A stretch of DNA of 5,985 nt from an uncultured Brevundimonas sp. (GCA_946481405.1 CAMLNY010000090.1:1-5985); one strand, 5' to 3'; shown: positions 1 to 5,914, numbered from the stretch's first letter. Made by a program: numbers and translations. The notes: generated from the letters alone by a model not told the origin.

Positions 1-1
1 C

Positions 2-940
2 GGATCGGCGGGTTCGGCCGTGGCGGTCTGGATCACCGACATCGCGGGAACCGATCAGGTTCTCGCGTCGCGGTTTTCGGGCGCCGCCTGGAGCACCCCC
101 GTCATCGTGAACACGGTGGGCGAACGCGCGACCGGGCCTCGCGTGATCATGAATGGCCCGATCGCCACCGTGGTCTGGAGTCGAAGGGCGGGGTCGGACT
201 GGATTCTACAGACGGCCAGCTCGGGCGGCGGCGCCTGGACCCCGCCCATCGACCTCTCATCCGCCGGGTTTGACGCCGAAGAGGGCCAGCTTGCAGTCGA
301 TCCCTCGGGGGTGGTGACCGTGGTCTGGCGCCAGTCTTCAGGCGGCCAGCCCAGCGTGCAGGCTTCACGTCTTTCCGGCGGCTTCTGGAGCGCTCCGATC
401 GAACTCTCCGACAGCTTCGGCGGTCAACGCCCCCAGGTTACGGCCGACAGCAGCGGTGTGGCCACCGCCGTCTGGGAGAGTTTCGATGGCGCCAATCTGA
501 TCGTCTCGGGCGCCCGCTATTCGAGTGGAGCCTGGAGCTCGCCCGTGGCCGTCTCGGCGCCGGGGACGGATTGCTACGAACCCGGCACGGCGGTCGATGG
601 CGGCGGCGTCGCCACGGCGATCTGGCTGCAGAACATCGGAACCGACTATGTCATCCAGACGGCGCGGTTCACCGGCGTCTCCTGGGGAGCGCCGGTCAGC
701 TTGTCGGCGCCGTCCGACGACGCCTGCGCCCCGGACGTGGCGGCGAATTTCAGCGAAAGCACGGCGGTCTGGTACCGTTCCGACGGGACCAACAGGATCA
801 TCCAGGCCTCCCGCTTCGTCGGCGGTTCCTGGTCCGCTCCCGTCAATCTCTCCGGTGCGGGCGACGACGGAAACACCCCGCAGGTCGTGATCGACGCAAA
901 CGGCGTGTCCACCGTGATCTGGCAAAGCGGAGCCGGGCTC
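2..940 (+). repeat. In-frame tandem repeat array, about 147-150 bp per unit
   Basis: Each unit encodes a [VA]-x-[TA]-[VA]-[VI]-W strand, a variable turn often with G-[ST]-D/N, an I-x-Q-[TA]-[SA]-R-[FL] strand, then G-x-x-W-[SGT]-x-P-[VI] and a loop ending in D-x-x-G-V. Spacing between equivalent tryptophans alternates 49, 50, 49, 50, 49, 50 residues. The units are diverged at the DNA level, so this is an old protein repeat and not a recent DNA duplication. The array begins before the window. Confidence 0.8.
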
Positions 941-1102
941 GGGGGACCGATCATGGCGGTTCGCTTCGATCCCCTGCTCGTGCCTGCGCCCGTGCCGCTG
1001 ATGGATGATCTGGCGAAGCTGGCCTTCGTGCTTCTGCTGGCGGGCGGCGCTCTCCTGATCCTGCAGCGCCGTCGCGACGGTCTGTCGTTCACGAATAGAT
1101 GA
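2..1102 (+). CDS. Secreted/surface beta-propeller-like repeat protein with C-terminal membrane anchor (5' end outside window)
   Basis: Function unknown; probably exported and held at the cell envelope. The frame is open to the left edge. A GTG at 20 could be read as a start, but the codons before it (GSAGSA, then VAVW) fit the repeat consensus seen later (for example DSSGVATAVW), so the real start and any signal peptide lie upstream. Numbering from that GTG, conserved tryptophans fall at 4, 53, 103, 152, 202, 251 and 301, and a second set (W-x-x-P-[VI]-x-[LV]-S) at 24, 73, 123, 172, 222 and 271. This gives six full repeats of 49-50 residues plus a seventh start, resembling blades of a sialidase/BNR-like propeller. 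No catalytic signature is visible. The only cysteines, C185 and C236, sit in adjacent repeats. The C-terminus has a proline-rich VPAPVPLMDD segment, a hydrophobic helix (about 331-348) and an RRR cluster (350-352), the layout of PEP-CTERM/IPTL-CTERM sorting tails. Coding status is well supported; function is not. Confidence 0.85.
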   Translation, partial: GSAGSAVAVWITDIAGTDQVLASRFSGAAWSTPVIVNTVGERATGPRVIMNGPIATVVWSRRAGSDWILQTASSGGGAWTPPIDLSSAGFDAEEGQLAVDPSGVVTVVWRQSSGGQPSVQASRLSGGFWSAPIELSDSFGGQRPQVTADSSGVATAVWESFDGANLIVSGARYSSGAWSSPVAVSAPGTDCYEPGTAVDGGGVATAIWLQNIGTDYVIQTARFTGVSWGAPVSLSAPSDDACAPDVAANFSESTAVWYRSDGTNRIIQASRFVGGSWSAPVNLSGAGDDGNTPQVVIDANGVSTVIWQSGAGLGGPIMAVRFDPLLVPAPVPLMDDLAKLAFVLLLAGGALLILQRRRDGLSFTNR

Positions 1103-1106
1103 CCGA

Positions 1107-1140
1107 TCGAACACCGGCATAGCTTGCGCCGGGCGTTCGA
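1107..1140 (+). terminator. Stem-loop just after the repeat-protein stop codon (possible terminator or mRNA 3' end)
   Basis: TCGAAC (1107-1112) pairs with GTTCGA (1135-1140) and CCGGC (1114-1118) with GCCGG (1128-1132). A small A/GC internal bulge separates the two helices and the loop has nine bases. It begins four bases after the TGA stop. No T-run follows, so it is not a classic intrinsic terminator; it could instead stabilise or process the 3' end. Confidence 0.4.
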
Positions 1141-1144
1141 CTCT

Positions 1145-1168
1145 GGGAGGTGTTTCGGAACCACTCCC
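1145..1168 (+). other. Second stem-loop in the leader of the 88-residue gene
   Basis: GGGAG (1145-1149) pairs with CTCCC (1164-1168). Inside it GTT (1152-1154) pairs with AAC (1159-1161) around a TCGG loop, and G1150 can pair with C1162 with single-base bulges on both sides. It lies 28 bases before the ATG at 1197, four bases after the preceding stem-loop. It does not cover the ribosome binding site. The role is unknown and it could be chance in GC-rich DNA. Confidence 0.3.
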
Positions 1169-1184
1169 GGACACCGATCGGCAC

Positions 1185-1188
1185 GGAG
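1185..1188 (+). promoter_or_regulatory. Ribosome binding site for the 88-residue gene
   Basis: GGAG is followed by eight bases and then ATG at 1197, which is good spacing. A nearer AAGG (1193-1196) touches the ATG directly and is too close to serve. The GGAG supports the ATG at 1197 as the start. Confidence 0.6.
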
Positions 1189-1196
1189 TCTCAAGG

Positions 1197-1463
1197 ATGA
1201 GCCAGGCGACGCCTGAAAAGCAGCTGAACTTCCTGGAAGCCCTCGCGCGGGACGTGGCCATGGTGCTGAAGTCGCTCGGCGGTTGGGCGCATCAGGACAC
1301 GGTCATTGACTGTGTGGCGGCGCTCAGGCGGACGCGGGGCGAGCCGGTCACCCAGGATCTGCGTCAGGCCATCGTTCAGGCCTTCGAGGCGTTTTCGGAA
1401 TGGTTCACCCGGCCCTTCGGCGACGGGTCGAAACGGTGGGCGCTGATCGCGGACCCGACCTGA
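1197..1463 (+). CDS. Hypothetical protein, 88 residues, possible small winged-helix fold
   Basis: I do not recognise a named family. The protein has no signal peptide or membrane segment, so it is probably cytoplasmic. Visible layout: a helix at about 10-28 ending in LGGW (27-30), a helix at about 32-48 rich in Val/Ala/Arg with the only cysteine (C39), a helix at about 52-70 with regular hydrophobic spacing, then FTRPFGDGSKRWALI (70-84), which reads like a short beta hairpin or wing. Three helices followed by a hairpin, with LGG-x-A between helices 1 and 2, loosely recalls winged-helix domains such as the Mrr N-terminal type; this is inference from pattern only. The start is supported by GGAG eight bases upstream. 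It follows the repeat-protein gene in the same direction after 94 bases and converges on the beta-barrel gene 46 bases away. Codon use matches the neighbours, which supports real coding. Confidence 0.7.
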   Translation: MSQATPEKQLNFLEALARDVAMVLKSLGGWAHQDTVIDCVAALRRTRGEPVTQDLRQAIVQAFEAFSEWFTRPFGDGSKRWALIADPT

Positions 1464-1469
1464 GGACTG

Positions 1470-1492
1470 CCCCGCCCGCGACGCGGACGGGG
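1470..1492. terminator. Hairpin terminator between convergent genes
   Basis: A 10-base arm CCCCGCCCGC (1470-1479), a 3-base loop and the arm GCGGACGGGG (1483-1492) form a very stable hairpin in the 46-base space between the 88-residue gene (plus) and the beta-barrel gene (minus). In the plus-strand RNA one position is a C-A mismatch (1475/1487). In the minus-strand RNA the same position is a U-G wobble, so all ten pairs form. Neither side has a good U-tract. Confidence 0.55.
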
Positions 1493-1509
1493 CTCCATCT
1501 CAAGCTCTT

Positions 1510-2037
1510 TCAGAAGCGACGGACGTAGCTGAGGCCATAGGTGTCGGCTTCGCCTGCATCGTCACGGAAGTCACGGCGGGTCCAGTCGGCGCGCAAGCCG
1601 TTTTGCGCGTCGAAGAAGTAGTTGCCGCCCAGACCGTAGTTGAAGCTCTCGCCGTCTTCCTCGGCCGAGACGCCGGCGGCGCTGGCCTTGATACTGGTGG
1701 TGCCGTATCCGAGGCGGCCGAACAGCTCGAGGTTCGGCGTCACCGGCAGGACGCCCACGCCATAGACGGCGGCGTCATACTCGTGCTCGACCTTGGCGGT
1801 CGTGGCGCCGATCGCGACATCGTCGTCCCGCACGCCGAACGAGCCCTCACCCTCGATGGCGAAGTTCGGCGACAGGCGGGCGCCCACGCGGCCGGTGATC
1901 GCGCCCAGGTCGGCGCCGTCGGCGTCAAGAGCCGTATAGCCGCCCGTACCGTACCACTGGGGGTTCGAGACAGTCTGGGCCATGGCGGGCATGGCGAACA
2001 GTGAAATGGCGGCGGTCGCGAGAAGAAGGTTACGCAT
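1510..2037 (-). CDS. Small outer-membrane beta-barrel protein (OmpA-like/porin-family 8-strand barrel)
   Basis: Predicted outer-membrane barrel of 175 residues, about 155 after processing. Residues 1-20 form a clear signal peptide: MRN, a hydrophobic core, and AMA before Q21 as a signal peptidase I site. The mature part alternates polar and hydrophobic/aromatic residues in strand-like stretches at about 29-38, 45-70, 83-112, 131-157 and 165-175, with acidic loops (for example around 70-73 and 126-130). It ends in YVRRF; a C-terminal phenylalanine is the usual recognition signal for the BAM assembly machinery. Size and layout fit the general outer-membrane beta-barrel family (OMP_b-brl/OmpA transmembrane-like); transport or adhesion function cannot be told. 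There are no cysteines and no periplasmic OmpA-type peptidoglycan domain. The ATG at 2037 is supported by AGGAG ten bases upstream and by the signal peptide starting there. It lies 157 bases downstream of the reductase gene on the same strand, probably with its own promoter. Confidence 0.88.
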   Translation of the reverse strand: MRNLLLATAAISLFAMPAMAQTVSNPQWYGTGGYTALDADGADLGAITGRVGARLSPNFAIEGEGSFGVRDDDVAIGATTAKVEHEYDAAVYGVGVLPVTPNLELFGRLGYGTTSIKASAAGVSAEEDGESFNYGLGGNYFFDAQNGLRADWTRRDFRDDAGEADTYGLSYVRRF

Positions 2038-2047
2038 ATTTCTATAA

Positions 2048-2052
2048 CTCCT
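2048..2052 (-). promoter_or_regulatory. Ribosome binding site for the beta-barrel gene
   Basis: AGGAG on the minus strand (CTCCT on plus) lies ten bases before the ATG at 2037. It confirms this start over other in-frame choices. Confidence 0.65.
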
Positions 2053-2057
2053 AGATG

Positions 2058-2074
2058 CGAGGTCGATGACCTCG
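2058..2074. promoter_or_regulatory. 17-bp perfect inverted repeat in the leader of the beta-barrel gene
   Basis: CGAGGTC and GACCTCG are perfect inverted copies separated by three bases. The element ends five bases upstream of the AGGAG ribosome binding site of the minus-strand barrel gene. It could act as a 5' UTR stem-loop or as a protein-binding operator. The sequence alone does not decide between these. Confidence 0.4.
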
Positions 2075-2136
2075 GCCCCATCAAGCGAGTGCTCAAGTAT
2101 GTAGTCCGTCCGGTCGTTCCATGGCCGAACGATTAC

Positions 2137-2166
2137 AGAATGGAAACTGTGCGCAGCGAAGCACAG
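2137..2166 (-). terminator. Candidate intrinsic terminator of the ketopantoate reductase gene
   Basis: On the minus strand CTGTGC (from 2166) and GCACAG (to 2147) form a six-pair stem with an eight-base loop, starting 28 bases past the reductase stop. The stem is followed directly by the T-rich run TTTCCATTCT, the only such tail seen behind a hairpin in this window. The stem is short, so it is only moderately convincing. Confidence 0.45.
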
Positions 2167-2194
2167 ACGGCGTTATACTGGCCGACTTGTCGCC

Positions 2195-3088
2195 TTATTC
2201 GATCGTTGACAGCAGGGTCGCCGCCATACTGTTTAACGGCGTGGGGATGCGGTGCCGGGCGCCGAGGCGGGCGATGACGCCGTTGCGGGCGTCCCACTCC
2301 ATGCGCCGACCCGCCAGCCGGTCGCCAAGAAGGGAGTTCACCGAATCGGCCGGCGAGCTCTCGGTGCGCTCCACAACCCAGTCGGGAATGTGGTCGCCCA
2401 GATCGGCGCCGACGGATCGGCCGACGCGCACGCATTCCCACACCATCGCCCGCATCAGGTCGGCGACGCCGGCCTTGCGCACCACACCGCCCGGCTGCTG
2501 CGTCAGGGCGTTGACCGCCCCCACGCAGTTCAGGCTGAGCTTGGTCCAGGCGACGGTGGTGAAGTCGTCCGTCGTCGAAGCGGCGATGACGCTTTCGGTG
2601 AACAGGGCGACGAAGGCCTCGCCCGCCTCTCCGGCCGGAACGGTGACCGTGCCGTCGCGGCGGTGCTGGATGCGGCCGGGCGCCGAGCGTTCGGCCGGAA
2701 TGTCCACGACCACCGGGACGATTCGCTCGGGCGAAACGAAGGGGGTGAAGCGTTCGACGTGCTCGACCCCGTTCTGCAGCACCGCGACATGGGTGTCGTG
2801 ACCGACCAGTGGGGCCAACCACGTCGAGGCGGCGGCGACGTCGTAGGCCTTGGTCGCCACCAGCACCCAGTCGACCGGCGCCGTGATTTGCGACGGATCG
2901 GTGACGATGCGTGGTTCGGCCTGGACCAGGCGGCCATCGGGCGCCTCGACCACCAGACGGTCCAGCGAGGTGCGGGCGCAAAGCGTCACCGATTCGACCC
3001 GCGGACTGTGCGACAGCCAGGCGGCGATCGTCCCGCCGATGGCGCCGGGGCCGACGACGGCGATGGACAGCTTTGCGGGAGAGGTCAT
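2195..3088 (-). CDS. panE: Ketopantoate reductase family protein (2-dehydropantoate 2-reductase)
   Basis: Family reaction: NADPH-dependent reduction of 2-dehydropantoate (ketopantoate) to pantoate in cytoplasmic pantothenate/coenzyme A synthesis. The 297 residues match the usual length (about 300). The N-terminal Rossmann domain has the dinucleotide motif GPGAIG at 13-18, a conserved lysine in VATKAYD (K80) and QNG at 105-107. The C-terminal helical domain carries WTKLSLN (181-187), whose K183 and N187 match the catalytic lysine and substrate asparagine of E. coli PanE. It also has NSLLGDRLAGRRMEWD (251-266), in which S252 and E264 match the substrate-binding serine and catalytic acid. All key positions are present. 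The ATG at 3088 gives six to seven residues more than E. coli PanE, and no clear ribosome binding site precedes it. It lies 40 bases downstream of ppdK on the same strand, probably cotranscribed. Several paralogues of this family have other substrates, so the exact substrate is not proven. Confidence 0.88.
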   Translation of the reverse strand: MTSPAKLSIAVVGPGAIGGTIAAWLSHSPRVESVTLCARTSLDRLVVEAPDGRLVQAEPRIVTDPSQITAPVDWVLVATKAYDVAAASTWLAPLVGHDTHVAVLQNGVEHVERFTPFVSPERIVPVVVDIPAERSAPGRIQHRRDGTVTVPAGEAGEAFVALFTESVIAASTTDDFTTVAWTKLSLNCVGAVNALTQQPGGVVRKAGVADLMRAMVWECVRVGRSVGADLGDHIPDWVVERTESSPADSVNSLLGDRLAGRRMEWDARNGVIARLGARHRIPTPLNSMAATLLSTIE

Positions 3089-3119
3089 GGGGCGGACTTA
3101 GGCCCTGCCCCGCCGCCCC
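3089..3119 (-). promoter_or_regulatory. Inverted repeat touching the panE start codon, in the ppdK-panE gap
   Basis: On the minus strand GGGGCGG (3119-3113) can pair with CCGCCCC (3095-3089) across a 17-base loop, and the second arm ends at the base before the panE ATG. No Shine-Dalgarno sequence lies between the ppdK stop and this ATG at normal spacing. The hairpin could affect translation of panE or coupling to ppdK, or be chance in G/C-rich spacer. Confidence 0.35.
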
Positions 3120-3128
3120 GCAACGCGA

Positions 3129-5819
3129 TCAGCGATCCTTTTCGCGCGCCTCGCCGCCCCGGCTCACCAGCGCCGCCTGCGCCGCCGCCAGACGGGCGAT
3201 CGGCACGCGATAGGGCGAGCAGCTGACGTAGGTCAGGCCCACTTCCTCGCAGAAGGCGATCGAGGCGGGATCGCCGCCGTGCTCGCCGCAAATGCCCATC
3301 TTGATGTCGACGCGCACCGCCCCGCCCCGCTCCTTGGCGATGCGGATCAGGTCGCCGACGCCGTCCTGATCGAGGCGAACGAAGGGATCGGTCTCGAAGA
3401 TGCCCTTGTCCATATAGGCCTGCAGGAAGCGGCCCGAATCGTCGCGGCTGATGCCGAACGTCGTCTGGGTCAGGTCGTTGGTGCCGAAGGAGAAGAACTC
3501 CGCATGCTCGGCCAGATCGCCCGCCCGCAGCGCGGCGCGCGGCAGTTCGATCATGGTGCCGACGAGGTATTCCACGCTGTCCCCGGCCTTCTCGAACACG
3601 GCCTTTGCGGTTCGGTCGGTCAGCTCGCGGAGGTATTTCATCTCCAGACCGAGGGCGACAAGCGGGTGCATGATCTCGGGGATCGGGGCGGTGCCGGTCG
3701 TCTTCTTCACCTCCAGCGCGGCTTCCAGAACCGCGCGGACCTGCATCTCGTAGATCTCGGGATAGGCGACGCCGAGGCGGCAGCCGCGGTGGCCCAGCAT
3801 CGGGTTGGTCTCGTGCAGCTCACGGGCGCGGCGCTTCAGCTTGGCCGCGTCGATGCCGGAGGCCGAAGCCAGGGCGTCGATGTCCTCGTCCGTATGCGGG
3901 ATGAACTCGTGCAGTGGCGGGTCCAGCAGGCGCACCGTGACCGGCAGGCCGGCCATGATGGTGAACAGCTCGACGAAGTCCGACTTCTGGAACGGCTCGA
4001 TCTTGTCCAGCGCCGTGCGGCGGCCGGCTTCGTCATCGGCCAGGATCATCTCGCGCACGGCGGCGATCCGGGTGTCGTCGAAGAACATGTGCTCGGTCCG
4101 GCACAGGCCGATGCCCTCGGCGCCGAATCCGCGCGCGGTGCGGGCGTCCAGAGGAGTCTCGGCGTTGGCGCGGACCTTCAGGCGACGCACGCCGTCGGCC
4201 CAGCCCATCAGGGTCTGGAAGTCGCCCGTCAGCTCCGGCTCGATCATCGGCACGGCGCCGTCCAGCACCTCGCCCTTTGAGCCGTCAATGGTGATGACCT
4301 CGCCGGCCTTGAAGGTGCGGCCGCGCGCGGTGAACGTCTGGGCGTGCTCGTCGATGTGGATCTCGCCGGCGCCGGAGACGCAGGGGCGGCCCATGCCGCG
4401 CGCCACCACGGCCGCGTGGCTGGTCATGCCGCCGCGCGCCGTGACGATGCCGCGCGCTGCGTGCATGCCGTGGATGTCCTCTGGGCTGGTCTCCTCGCGG
4501 ACCAGGATCACCGCGTCGCCGAGCTGGTTCAGCCGTTCGGCCTCGTCGGCGTCGAAACAGATCTTGCCCGTCGCCGCGCCCGGAGACGCGGGCAAGCCGG
4601 CGGCCACGACGTTGCGGGTCGCATTAGGGTCAAGCGTCGGGTGCAGCAGTTGGTCGAGCGCCGAGGGCTCGACGCGGCTGATGGCCTCTTCTTGGGTGAT
4701 GACACCCTCTGCGGCCAGATCGACGGCCACCTTCAGCGCCGACTTGGCGGTGCGCTTGCCGTTGCGGGTCTGGAGCATCCAGAGCCGACCCTGTTCGACC
4801 GTGAACTCGATGTCCTGCATGTCGCGATAGTGGCGCTCCAGCGTGCCGACCACGTCGACGAACTGGGCGAACACCTCGGGCATGGCCTCTTCCATCGAGG
4901 GGGCGGTCTCGCCCATCTCCTCGCGGCCCGCCTTCGTCAGGGACTGGGGCGTGCGGATGCCGGCGACGACGTCTTCCCCTTGCGCGTTGATCAGGAACTC
5001 GCCGTACAGCCTGGCCTCGCCCGTCGACGGATTGCGGGTGAAGGCGACGCCCGTGGCCGAGGTCTCGCCCATATTGCCGAACACCATCGACTGGATGTTC
5101 ACGGCCGTGCCCCAGCTCTCGGGGATGTCGTGCATACGGCGATAGAATTTCGCCCGGTCGTTCATCCAGCTGGCGAAGACGGCCGAGACGGCGCCCCACA
5201 GCTGCTCATTCGGGTCCTGCGGGAAGGGTCGGCCCAGCTCGCGCTCGACGACGGTCTTGTATTCTGCGACGACCTTTTCCCAGTCGGAGGCCGAGAGGTC
5301 CGTGTCGACGGTGACGCCCAGACGGTCCTTGTGGTCGTCGAGGACCTCTTCGAAGTCGTCGTGCGACAGGCCCAGCACCACGTTGGAATACATGGTGATG
5401 AAGCGGCGGTAGCTGTCGAAGGCGAAGCGGCGATCGCCCGACAGTTTGGCCAACCCCTCGACCGTCTCGTCGTTGAGGCCGAGGTTCAGGACGGTGTCCA
5501 TCATGCCCGGCATGGAGGCGCGAGCGCCCGAGCGGACCGAGACCAGAAGGGGATTGGCCGAATCGCCGAAGGTCTTGCCGACGATGCCCTCGACGGTCTT
5601 CAGCCCGGCGGCGACCTGTTCGGCGAGGTCGGCGGGGTACTGGTTGCCGTTCGAGAAATAGTGGACGCAGGCCTCGGTGGTGACGGTGAAGCCGGGCGGG
5701 ACGGGCAGGCCCAGTTTGGCCATCTCGGCGAGGTTCGCGCCCTTGCCGCCCAGCAGGTTCTTCATCGACGCATCGCCGTCGGCCGAACCGCCGCCGAAGC
5801 CGTACACCCACTCAGTCAT
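3129..5819 (-). CDS. ppdK: Pyruvate, phosphate dikinase
   Basis: Reversibly converts pyruvate, ATP and phosphate to PEP, AMP and pyrophosphate (EC 2.7.9.1) in the cytoplasm, serving gluconeogenesis or pyrophosphate-linked glycolysis. At 896 residues it is full length for the bacterial enzyme (about 870-900). The N-terminal nucleotide-binding domain has GGKGANLAEM (24-33, K26), SVRSGA (94-99, R96), and DIEF and MLQTRNGKRT (E338, Q350). The swivelling phosphohistidine domain has GGMTSHAAVVARGMGRPCVSG at 463-483: H468 is the phospho-carrier and T466 matches the threonine modified by PDRP regulatory proteins in other PPDKs. The C-terminal TIM-barrel PEP/pyruvate domain has GLCRTEHMF (R574), VRLLDPPLHEF (R630), MIELPRA (E758), GTNDLTQ (N781, D782) and GICGEHGGDP with the proton-donor cysteine C844. 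No catalytic residue is missing. The ATG at 5819 is preceded by AGGGG seven bases away and the protein begins in the typical place. panE follows 40 bases downstream. Confidence 0.98.
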   Translation of the reverse strand: MTEWVYGFGGGSADGDASMKNLLGGKGANLAEMAKLGLPVPPGFTVTTEACVHYFSNGNQYPADLAEQVAAGLKTVEGIVGKTFGDSANPLLVSVRSGARASMPGMMDTVLNLGLNDETVEGLAKLSGDRRFAFDSYRRFITMYSNVVLGLSHDDFEEVLDDHKDRLGVTVDTDLSASDWEKVVAEYKTVVERELGRPFPQDPNEQLWGAVSAVFASWMNDRAKFYRRMHDIPESWGTAVNIQSMVFGNMGETSATGVAFTRNPSTGEARLYGEFLINAQGEDVVAGIRTPQSLTKAGREEMGETAPSMEEAMPEVFAQFVDVVGTLERHYRDMQDIEFTVEQGRLWMLQTRNGKRTAKSALKVAVDLAAEGVITQEEAISRVEPSALDQLLHPTLDPNATRNVVAAGLPASPGAATGKICFDADEAERLNQLGDAVILVREETSPEDIHGMHAARGIVTARGGMTSHAAVVARGMGRPCVSGAGEIHIDEHAQTFTARGRTFKAGEVITIDGSKGEVLDGAVPMIEPELTGDFQTLMGWADGVRRLKVRANAETPLDARTARGFGAEGIGLCRTEHMFFDDTRIAAVREMILADDEAGRRTALDKIEPFQKSDFVELFTIMAGLPVTVRLLDPPLHEFIPHTDEDIDALASASGIDAAKLKRRARELHETNPMLGHRGCRLGVAYPEIYEMQVRAVLEAALEVKKTTGTAPIPEIMHPLVALGLEMKYLRELTDRTAKAVFEKAGDSVEYLVGTMIELPRAALRAGDLAEHAEFFSFGTNDLTQTTFGISRDDSGRFLQAYMDKGIFETDPFVRLDQDGVGDLIRIAKERGGAVRVDIKMGICGEHGGDPASIAFCEEVGLTYVSCSPYRVPIARLAAAQAALVSRGGEAREKDR

Positions 5820-5826
5820 ACGTAGT

Positions 5827-5831
5827 CCCCT
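5827..5831 (-). promoter_or_regulatory. Ribosome binding site for ppdK
   Basis: AGGGG on the minus strand (within AGGGGA) lies seven bases before the ATG at 5819 and supports that start. Confidence 0.55.
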
Positions 5832-5914
5832 GAAGCCGTGTCGTGACCGGCGGGTTGGCCCCGCTCGCGTGCGAACCTGACTACATTGCTGCGGCCGCGA
5901 AGGCGAGGCCGGGG

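Larger units (their letters stand above)
2038..2194. other. Intergenic region between the reductase and beta-barrel genes
   Basis: This 157-base stretch is less GC-rich than the flanking genes, as expected for a regulatory region. From the reductase side it contains the hairpin at 2147-2166, a second inverted repeat (TCGTTC 2114-2119 / GAACGA 2127-2132, seven-base loop), and the 17-bp inverted repeat next to the barrel ribosome binding site. On the minus strand CATACT (2096-2101) is a possible -10 element for the barrel gene, but no good -35 lies 16-18 bases upstream, so I do not call a promoter. No RNA gene or small ORF with a ribosome binding site was seen. Confidence 0.5.

Noticed and set aside
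20..22. GTG at 20 as the start of the repeat protein
   Set aside because: The in-frame residues before it (GSAGSA) continue the repeat consensus, no signal peptide follows it, and no ribosome binding site can be assessed; the gene more likely starts outside the window.
365..1261. 298-residue minus-strand open frame
   Set aside because: Antisense to the repeat protein, whose regular tryptophan periodicity proves the plus frame; the minus frame is Arg/Asp-rich with no family resemblance.
2174..2179. TATACT as a plus-strand -10
   Set aside because: No -35 at 16-18 bases upstream and no plus-strand gene downstream.
2208..2236. TTGACA-like -35 on the plus strand
   Set aside because: The spaced -10 (CTGTTT) is poor, it lies inside the panE coding sequence, and no plus-strand gene follows.
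2252..3226. 324-residue plus-strand open frame
   Set aside because: Antisense to panE and the end of ppdK; both real genes have complete catalytic motifs and this frame has none.
3279..4280. 333-residue plus-strand open frame
   Set aside because: Antisense shadow of ppdK in the same register type; no motifs and low-complexity composition.
4344..5825. 493-residue plus-strand open frame
   Set aside because: It lies antisense to the fully conserved ppdK, has a composition typical of reverse-complement GC-rich codons (His/Arg/Ala/Asp/Val rich), and shows no family motifs.
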